Assembly (NCBI GenBank): GCA_021807585.1
Contig: JAKBCQ010000086.1
Coordinates: 1-7,827 of the forward strand
DNA length: 7,827 nt
Direction: 5' to 3'
Origin: Planctomycetota bacterium
Lineage (GTDB): Bacteria; Planctomycetota; Planctomycetia; Isosphaerales; Isosphaeraceae
Shown: positions 1 through 5,464 of the stretch, piece after piece
Numbering within the stretch: position 1 is the first letter of the stretch
Layout: the number at the start of each line of letters is the position of its first letter
The notes under the pieces: generated by a model
Told to the model about the DNA's origin: nothing
Seen by the model: the letters and a program-made list of their open reading frames with translations, nothing else
Databases searched by the model: none
Program-made: the position numbers and the translations under genes

Positions 1-1758
1 GACGACGGGATCGTCGACGAGCAATCCAAGTGCGATGATCAGCGCGGCGATCGACACCTGCTGCAGATCGATCCGCAGAATGTGACAAAACCCGAGCGTC
101 ATCGCGATCGTCAAAGGTATCGAGATAGCGATCAAAACCGCGCTCCGCCATTCCATAAACAACAAAGCGATCGCAATGACGATCACGACCGCCTCGATCA
201 AATTTTTATCGAATTGTTCAATCTTTTCTTTGACAGTCGTCGGCTCGTCGCTCGTCCAATCGATCTGGAGATCGTCGGGCAGAATTCCCTTGAGCGAATC
301 GATCGCCTCGGCGACGTCGCGGCCGAAATCGGCGATCTGCGTCCCTTTAACTTGACGGATCGCAAGCGTCAAGGCGCGTGTCGTTTGCAAGGTATACCGT
401 GAGGGGAGGGGGCCGACGCCGCCGTCGGGTCCCGTCGAGACATGAACAGGCGGGTCGCTCGGCATGCGTGAGGTCGAAGGCCGAGCCGAGTCGACCTTCA
501 CGGTTTGATAATTGAGCACCCCCGGCGGATCCTCATATCCTCGAACGACGTCGCATAAATCGCGCAAATATAGCGGACGACCGTCCTTCACGTCGACGAC
601 GACCGAACCGATCTCGGCCTCGCTTGCGAACTCTCCGCTCGGCCGAATCAATAACTCGCGATCCGAAAGCTCGATCCTTCCCCCCGGAATGTTCACGTTC
701 CGCTCGTCGAGCCGCCTCGCGACGATCCGGGGATCGATCCCCAAAGTTGAAACTCTCCGGCCGCTGTAATACAGATCAACGACCTCTTTCTGAACCCCGA
801 TCCGCTCGACCTTCGCGACGTTCGACGACCGCTTGATCCGATCCTGAATCAAATCGGCGAACTCTCTTAAATCTTTATATGTATACTGGTTGAGCGCCCG
901 ATACGGATCCGCGGGATGCCGCTTCAACCGCTCGGAGAGACCGTTTAAATCTTTTACGAGAACGCCGGGCCATATGTCGGGATGATCGAGCCCCGAGCCG
1001 ATCACCTCGCGTTCCCAGCGGAGGATCTCACGCCTGAGAACGTCCTCGCCGATAGCGGCGTTCAATTGAAAATCGACCGCTCCGGTGCTCGGCGGTTCGA
1101 TATAAGCTCCGTCGATGATGAGACGAAGTCGGCGCAGCCGTTCGAGCAACGATCCCGCCAATCGAGCCACCATGGCGCGATCGATCGATCTTGGATAAAT
1201 AAGCACCACGCTATAGCGATTCGATCGGACCGCTTCGGGTCGACCCGACCGAAACGAATCGAGCTCGGCGACGATCGACCGCGCTCGTTCGTCGATCTCA
1301 AAATCGGTGACGGGGGGGCTTGAAATCGTCAGCATCACCGCAACCGTCTCGCCGAAATCCTTGTTCAACATCGGCGTCAATCGAGCCGAGCCGATCTTGG
1401 GAAGATCGGTCATTCCCGCCAGCCGATTCGCCAAATCCTGCCATTGTGTTTCGGCGTCTTTACATGTATCAAATAAATCGACATAAACAATCGACAAACC
1501 CTGGCGGCTCGTCGAATACACTTTATCGACCTGCGCGTTCTCGGCGACTTTGCGCTCGATCGCGCGAGTAACCTCTTGCTCGACTTTCTCGGCCCTCGCT
1601 CCGGGATACGCCGTGACGATCACGCCGCTACGGATCGGAATCACCGGATCCTGCCGTTTCGGCATCGCCCAATACGCGTAAGCTCCCCAGACGAGAGTCG
1701 CGACGAGCGCCGTCCACGCGACCGGGCGTTTCTCCACAAAGAATTGAGAAGTGTTCAA
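1..1758 (-). CDS. RND efflux transporter permease subunit (AcrB-like), N-terminal 586 residues, runs off the left edge
   Basis: This is an inner-membrane proton-driven pump that, in this family, works as a trimer with a periplasmic adaptor and an outer-membrane channel to export small hydrophobic molecules. The reading frame opens with MNTSQFFVEKRPVAW, a typical RND start, followed by TM1 at about residues 15-34. The large periplasmic porter region contains KDFGETVAVMLT (about 132-143). TM2 is about 519-535, TM3 about 539-558 and TM4 from about 568. TM4 contains GLLVDDPVV, whose Asp582 and Asp583 match the proton-relay Asp407/Asp408 of AcrB. These Asp residues lie about 175 positions later than in AcrB, so the first periplasmic loop is enlarged, mainly around residues 145-270, with a Pro/Ser-rich linker near 423-456. 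The chosen TTG start overlaps the adaptor stop (TTGA) and has AAAGGAG seven bases upstream. A GTG at 1737 is a weaker alternative, and the first in-frame ATG lies after TM1. Family assignment is firm; the substrate is unknown. Confidence 0.93.
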   Translation of the reverse strand, partial: MNTSQFFVEKRPVAWTALVATLVWGAYAYWAMPKRQDPVIPIRSGVIVTAYPGARAEKVEQEVTRAIERKVAENAQVDKVYSTSRQGLSIVYVDLFDTCKDAETQWQDLANRLAGMTDLPKIGSARLTPMLNKDFGETVAVMLTISSPPVTDFEIDERARSIVAELDSFRSGRPEAVRSNRYSVVLIYPRSIDRAMVARLAGSLLERLRRLRLIIDGAYIEPPSTGAVDFQLNAAIGEDVLRREILRWEREVIGSGLDHPDIWPGVLVKDLNGLSERLKRHPADPYRALNQYTYKDLREFADLIQDRIKRSSNVAKVERIGVQKEVVDLYYSGRRVSTLGIDPRIVARRLDERNVNIPGGRIELSDRELLIRPSGEFASEAEIGSVVVDVKDGRPLYLRDLCDVVRGYEDPPGVLNYQTVKVDSARPSTSRMPSDPPVHVSTGPDGGVGPLPSRYTLQTTRALTLAIRQVKGTQIADFGRDVAEAIDSLKGILPDDLQIDWTSDEPTTVKEKIEQFDKNLIEAVVIVIAIALLFMEWRSAVLIAISIPLTIAMTLGFCHILRIDLQQVSIAALIIALGLLVDDPVV

Positions 1759-3128
1759 ACGGCCGCTCCTTTGCCGGCCTCGGCGGGTCGGCGGGCGTCC
1801 TTCGCCTTCGATCCGTTCGATCTCGATCCGCTATGTTTCGAGCCGTCGGGCTTCGCTCCGTTCCTTCCGTCAAGGTCGCGGGTCGCGTCTCGCCGGGGAT
1901 CGATACGATTCGCTTTTTTGCTCATGTTCTCAATCGTTTGTTCGCCCGTGATCGTGGCGTCGAGCGTGCGCACGCGGTCGCCTTCGAGCAGCCGGTTCGC
2001 CCCGGCGACGATCACCCGATCGCCGAGCTTGATCTCGCTTCCCTTCCCCTGTTTGATCCTGGCGCGGTTGTCGATCAATCCGTCGAGCTCGACCCGACGC
2101 ATCCGAGCGACCTCGGCTTCGCCTTCGTTTACGACGACGAAAACCGCGTAACGATCGGCCTCCGGGGCGCGTCGAATCGCCGTCAACGGTAACAGAATCA
2201 CGTCTTCATGCCGACCGATGTTCACGGTCGCTATCATACCGGGCTTCAATCCCCTTGGGTCGTCGATCGTCACCTCGATCTCGAACGTTCTCGTTCGTTC
2301 GTCGGCGTTGGGAGCGATTTTGGTAAGACGCGCCGGGAACGATTCACCCTGGAACGCGTCCGAAATCGTCTTGAATTCCTGTCCGATCCTCATCCGACCC
2401 ACGAGCGCATCCGAAACGCCGAAGCCGACGACGAGCTCCGATAAATCCATCAACAAAAAAGCGATCTTTCCCGCGGCGATCCGTTCCCCCTCTTCGACGC
2501 GTCTTTCGACGACGGTCGCTCGATCCATCGGAACGACGAGCGAGCAATCTTTTAGATCTTGATCGGCCTTCGCGAGCGCGAGTTCGGCGGCGGCGATACC
2601 GCTTTCGGCCGCGGTCGCCTCGGCGGCGGCGGCTTCGGCTTTGGCTCGCACGCGATCGACCTCTTCTTTGGTGACCGCGTTCTTTTTCAGTAGTTCTTCG
2701 TAGCGATCACGATCCTTCGCCGCGAACGAGGCGTCGGCGCGAGCCGCGGTCGATTTCGCCCGAGCCGTTTCGAGCCGCGCCCGCGCCGAGTCGCGCTCGC
2801 GACGGTAATCGACCGATTCGAGTCGAGCGATCGTAACATCCTTCTCGACCCGGTCGCCCGCTTGAACGTCGCGCTTCCTTCCTTCGGTCGTTTCGACCTT
2901 GAGTAGATGCTCGACGGTCCCGGGAACTTTGAACGAAAGTTCAAGCTTGCGTCGTTCCTTCACGGTTCCGCTGAACGGGATTGCGAGTTCGATCGACTCG
3001 GATCGGACCGTCTCGGCTCGAACCGCTACCGGCGGGGGATCGTCGAGGCTTTCACGCCCCCCGCACCCGACGATCAACACGATCGCGATCGCCGCGCCAC
3101 GCAACCTTTGCGTCGTATGTCCGTTCAA
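1755..3128 (-). CDS. RND efflux periplasmic adaptor subunit (membrane fusion protein, HlyD/AcrA type), lipoprotein
   Basis: The adaptor links the inner-membrane RND pump to an outer-membrane channel and would be anchored in the periplasm by a lipid. The 457-residue protein starts with a short basic segment and a hydrophobic run (11-21) ending in a lipobox, LIVGC, with Cys22 as the predicted lipidated residue. After it come a first beta-barrel/lipoyl half (about 35-105, with PGTVEHLL and AGDRVEKDV), an Ala/Glu/Arg-rich alpha-hairpin coiled coil (about 106-192), the second lipoyl half (about 196-227, with VEEGERIAAG) and the barrel and membrane-proximal domains. ERTRTFEIEV (277-286) and GLKPGMIATVNI (293-304) are family hallmarks. 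Residues from about 395 form a basic Gly/Ser/Lys/Arg/Asp tail that looks disordered and is unusual for the family. The TTG at 3128 is chosen because GGAGG lies eight bases upstream and it leaves a normal lipoprotein signal. An in-frame TTG at 3158 and a GTG at 3143 are possible but would lengthen the signal. First gene of the leftward efflux operon. Confidence 0.93.
   Translation of the reverse strand: MNGHTTQRLRGAAIAIVLIVGCGGRESLDDPPPVAVRAETVRSESIELAIPFSGTVKERRKLELSFKVPGTVEHLLKVETTEGRKRDVQAGDRVEKDVTIARLESVDYRRERDSARARLETARAKSTAARADASFAAKDRDRYEELLKKNAVTKEEVDRVRAKAEAAAAEATAAESGIAAAELALAKADQDLKDCSLVVPMDRATVVERRVEEGERIAAGKIAFLLMDLSELVVGFGVSDALVGRMRIGQEFKTISDAFQGESFPARLTKIAPNADERTRTFEIEVTIDDPRGLKPGMIATVNIGRHEDVILLPLTAIRRAPEADRYAVFVVVNEGEAEVARMRRVELDGLIDNRARIKQGKGSEIKLGDRVIVAGANRLLEGDRVRTLDATITGEQTIENMSKKANRIDPRRDATRDLDGRNGAKPDGSKHSGSRSNGSKAKDARRPAEAGKGAAV
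1766..1772 (-). promoter_or_regulatory. Ribosome binding site for the RND permease
   Basis: On the minus strand the sequence is AAAGGAG, seven bases before the TTG at 1758. It lies within the last codons of the adaptor gene. Together with the TTGA stop/start overlap this decides the TTG start and suggests translational coupling of adaptor and pump. Confidence 0.75.
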
Positions 3129-3136
3129 GCGTCCAA

Positions 3137-3141
3137 CCTCC
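3137..3141 (-). promoter_or_regulatory. Ribosome binding site for the adaptor gene
   Basis: GGAGG on the minus strand, eight bases before the TTG at 3128. It favours this start over the in-frame TTG at 3158 or GTG at 3143. Confidence 0.7.
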
Positions 3142-3238
3142 ACGTGCGTCGCTCTCAATCCAAGAGAACATCATCATCTCGGAATCGGCCGCAAGCAACC
3201 CGGCTCAGGCGTCGATCAAATCAGATGAATATTTGAAG

Positions 3239-3252
3239 TTAAATTGATTTAA
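3239..3252. repeat. 14-base inverted repeat (possible operator half-sites)
   Basis: TTAAAT and ATTTAA flank a two-base centre (TG), giving a perfect six-base inverted repeat just inside the AT-rich island on the efflux-operon side. Too short a loop for an RNA hairpin; it would act as a DNA palindrome if functional. In AT-rich sequence it could also be chance. Confidence 0.3.
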
Positions 3253-3270
3253 TTGACTATTTTGATCACC
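3244..3270 (+). repeat. Three tandem 9-base units headed by TTGA
   Basis: The units TTGATTTAA, TTGACTATT and TTGATCACC follow one another exactly nine bases apart. Each begins TTGA followed by T or C. They sit about 115-140 bases upstream of the adaptor start, within the AT-rich island. They could be a regulator-binding array, or chance in AT-rich DNA. Confidence 0.35.
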
Positions 3271-3586
3271 TGGATCGAGCATGTAACGTATATGTATATT
3301 ATATATTTTTCATACCATTATGTAACTTTTCCATTTTTTACGTAACGACTGATTGATTATACCGACGGCAAATTCGGTCGAGTCTCGAGGCGCGGCGAAG
3401 CCGTCTTCTGTTCGTCGTTGGATCGGTTCCGACGGCCGACACGACACGCTCCATGAATCGCCGACGCGCTTCTCAGTGGGTTCAAAACCATCAACGCCTC
3501 GGTTCTCGACCGGCGCTTCACGGTTTCTCCGCCGACTGGAGCTCGTGTTATTACGCTTGGCCAAGAGTTGTGCGCCGGCGCTGAAA

Positions 3587-3601
3587 CGATTACGATAATC
3601 G
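3587..3601 (+). other. Small hairpin in the ilvB leader
   Basis: CGATTA and TAATCG form a perfect six-base stem with a CGA loop, ending 53 bases before the ilvB GTG. No U-tract follows, so it is not a standard terminator. It overlaps the last codons and stop of the Leu-rich reading frame that ends at 3598. Confidence 0.35.
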
Positions 3602-3643
3602 ACTTGGAATCGATCCGTGAACGCCGAGAATGTCTCACGCGAC

Positions 3644-3650
3644 AAGAGGA
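3644..3650 (+). promoter_or_regulatory. Ribosome binding site for ilvB
   Basis: AAGAGGA lies four bases before the GTG at 3655. It is the best purine-rich element near any in-frame start and supports this GTG over the in-frame TTG at 3568. Confidence 0.55.
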
Positions 3651-3654
3651 TGAA

Positions 3655-5424
3655 GTGTCCACGACCCAGCAAGCTTCCACAGCGACCGCTCCCCACCGTA
3701 CAACGGGCGCCGACGTGCTCGTTGAATCGCTTTTTCGCCACGGCGTCGACACGATCTTCGCCTATCCCGGCGGCGCGAGCATGCCGATGCACCAGGCGCT
3801 GACGCGTTATCGTGATCGGATTCGGACGATTCTCCCGCGTCATGAACAGGGGGGAATCTTCGCGGCCGAGGGGTATGCGCGAACGACGGGTAAGCCGGGG
3901 ATCGTAATGGCGACGTCGGGCCCGGGAGCGCTCAATCTGGTGACGGGGCTCGCCGACGCTCGATTGGATTCGCTCCCGTTGATCGCGATCACGGGCCAGG
4001 TTCCTTCGAGTGTGATCGGCACCGACGCGTTCCAGGAAACGCCGATGGTGGAGGTTTGTCGCGCGATCACCAAGCATCATTATCTGGTGACGAACGCTCG
4101 TGATCTGCCTCGAATCGTCAAAGAGGCGTTTCATCTGGCGAACACGGGTCGCCCGGGTCCCGTCTTGATCGACATTCCCAAGGATATTCAGAACACACAC
4201 GTGCTTGATCCCGATTATTCCGTGCCGATGGATTTGCCGGGATATCACTTGCCGTCGCCTCCTTCGCGCGATCTGGTTCGACTCGCCGCGGCGGCGATTC
4301 GTTCGGCGAAGCGTCCCGTGATTTATTGCGGCGGAGGAATCATCGCGTCGGGAGGGTCCGACGCGCTCCGCGAGTTCGCCGAGAAGACGGGAATCCCGGT
4401 TGCGATGACGCTGCAGGGGCTAGGGGCATTTCCCAGCGAGCATTACCTTTCGCTCAACATGCTGGGGATGCACGGGACGGTTTACGCGAATTACGCCGTC
4501 AACGACGCCGATTTGTTGCTCGCTTTTGGAGTGCGGTTCGACGACCGAGTGACGGGGAAAGTGAGCGAGTTCGCCAAGCACGGCCGGATCGTTCATGTCG
4601 ATATCGACGCCTCCGAGATCAACAAGAACAAAGAGGCTCACATCGCCGTCGCGGCCGACGTCAGGGAATTCATCGAGGCGCTGATTCCGGAGGTCGAGCC
4701 CGTCGATCTGCGCGATTGGCATCAAAAGATCGACGCGTGGCGAGCATCCGATCCGATGACGTACTCGGACCGTGATGATGTGATTATGCCGCAATACGTT
4801 CTCGATCGATTCTCGAAGCTCTCCGGCGGCGAGTTCATCATGTCGACGGGTGTCGGGCAGCATCAGATGTGGGCTGCGCAGTGGACGAAATTCGTCAAGC
4901 CGCGCACCTGGATCACGTCGGGGGGGCTGGGGTCGATGGGGTTCGGTTTTCCCGCGGCGCTCGGAGCTCAGGCGGCGAACCCCGGGGCGCTTGTCGTCGA
5001 CGTCGACGGCGACGGCAGTTTTTTGATGAACATTCAAGAGCTCGCAACCGCCAAATGCGAGAACCTGCCGGTTAAGGTCATTCTCCTCAATAACCAGCAC
5101 CTCGGCATGGTGGTGCAATGGGAGGATCGCTTTCATCAGGGGAATCGTGCTCATACGTATTTGGGACCGATTGATCATCCCGAGGCGATCGGCGAGGGGG
5201 ACGGCGATCTGCCCGCGGTGACTTATCCCGATTTTGTGGCGATCGCGCGGGGATTCGGCGTGAAGGCGCGACAAATTCGTAAGAAGTCGGAGGTCGATCA
5301 GGCTCTTCTTGAGATGATCGAATCGCCCGAGGCTTACGTCCTCGATATCCTCGTTCCGTATCAAGAGCACGTGCTGCCGATGATTCCCTCGGGGATGACG
5401 GTTCGAGAAATCATCAAAAGTTAA
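3655..5424 (+). CDS. ilvB: Acetolactate synthase, large catalytic subunit (anabolic, FAD and ThDP dependent)
   Basis: The enzyme condenses two pyruvates to 2-acetolactate, or pyruvate with 2-oxobutyrate to 2-aceto-2-hydroxybutyrate, the first common step of branched-chain amino acid synthesis in the cytoplasm. The 589-residue length is normal. The N-terminal PYR domain (about 17-180) has FAYPGGAS and PRHEQGG with the catalytic Glu64. Lys176 in IPKDIQ follows, then the central domain with RFDDRVTG (294-301), typical of the FAD-binding anabolic form and lacking in catabolic AlsS. The C-terminal ThDP domain carries GDGS (452-455) through NN (479-480). MVVQWEDRF and [10 protein letters not shown] resemble plant enzymes. 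Residues matching herbicide-contact sites (Ala41, Trp489, and the Pro in TGQVP) are the sensitive type. The GTG start follows AAGAGGA and gives a normal N terminus. An in-frame TTG at 3568 would add 29 unlikely residues, and the first in-frame ATG (Met43) is inside the PYR domain. No ilvN regulatory subunit follows in the window. Confidence 0.96.
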   Translation: MSTTQQASTATAPHRTTGADVLVESLFRHGVDTIFAYPGGASMPMHQALTRYRDRIRTILPRHEQGGIFAAEGYARTTGKPGIVMATSGPGALNLVTGLADARLDSLPLIAITGQVPSSVIGTDAFQETPMVEVCRAITKHHYLVTNARDLPRIVKEAFHLANTGRPGPVLIDIPKDIQNTHVLDPDYSVPMDLPGYHLPSPPSRDLVRLAAAAIRSAKRPVIYCGGGIIASGGSDALREFAEKTGIPVAMTLQGLGAFPSEHYLSLNMLGMHGTVYANYAVNDADLLLAFGVRFDDRVTGKVSEFAKHGRIVHVDIDASEINKNKEAHIAVAADVREFIEALIPEVEPVDLRDWHQKIDAWRASDPMTYSDRDDVIMPQYVLDRFSKLSGGEFIMSTGVGQHQMWAAQWTKFVKPRTWITSGGLGSMGFGFPAALGAQAANPGALVVDVDGDGSFLMNIQELATAKCENLPVKVILLNNQHLGMVVQWEDRFHQGNRAHTYLGPIDHPEAIGEGDGDLPAVTYPDFVAIARGFGVKARQIRKKSEVDQALLEMIESPEAYVLDILVPYQEHVLPMIPSGMTVREIIKS

Positions 5425-5464
5425 CTGGTTGACCCGATTCGGCGTTTGCGGGGGCTCGATCGTC

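Larger units (their letters stand above)
3225..3360. promoter_or_regulatory. AT-rich divergent promoter island
   Basis: Positions 3241-3360 contain about 31 G or C in 120 bases (about 26 %), against clearly more than half in the flanking genes. The island separates the leftward efflux operon from the rightward ilvB unit, so promoters for both are expected here. TATAAT-like hexamers occur on the plus strand (TATATT at 3295, TATTAT at 3297), and TTGACT at 3253 resembles a -35 box. However, no pair with proper 16-18 base spacing stands out on either strand, so I do not name exact promoters. The role is inferred from composition and position. Confidence 0.5.
3361..3654 (+). other. Long untranslated leader of ilvB
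   Basis: About 290 bases of normal GC content lie between the AT-rich island and the ilvB start, with no convincing gene. A hairpin CGATTA-CGA-TAATCG (3587-3601, perfect six-base stem) and a self-complementary GCGCCGGCGC (3572-3581) are present. One plus-strand frame that closes with TAA at 3596-3598 is rich in Leu codons near its end (eight in about 23 codons from 3527). A second short frame runs from ATG 3453 to TGA 3582-3584 (43 codons). Neither has a clear ribosome site. No T-box or terminator with a U-run is visible. A regulatory leader is possible but unproven. Confidence 0.3.

Noticed and set aside
1576..2192. Plus-strand frames of 119-191 codons over the efflux junction
   Set aside because: They are antisense to the adaptor and permease, rich in Ser/Arg/Pro, and have no motif.
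3453..3584. A 43-codon plus-strand frame starting at ATG 3453
   Set aside because: No ribosome site, no recognisable sequence features, and it overlaps other equally weak frames in the leader.
3568..3654. An ilvB N-terminal extension from the in-frame TTG at 3568
   Set aside because: The added residues do not resemble acetolactate synthase, no ribosome site precedes that TTG, and the GTG at 3655 has AAGAGGA in front.
3361..3654. T-box riboswitch or classical terminator-attenuator in the ilvB leader
   Set aside because: I could not find a T-box consensus or a stem followed by a U-run; only short hairpins are present.
3310..4248. A 312-codon minus-strand frame covering the ilvB leader and 5' part
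   Set aside because: Arg/His-rich with no recognisable domain, antisense to the conserved PYR domain of ilvB and running into the AT-rich promoter island.
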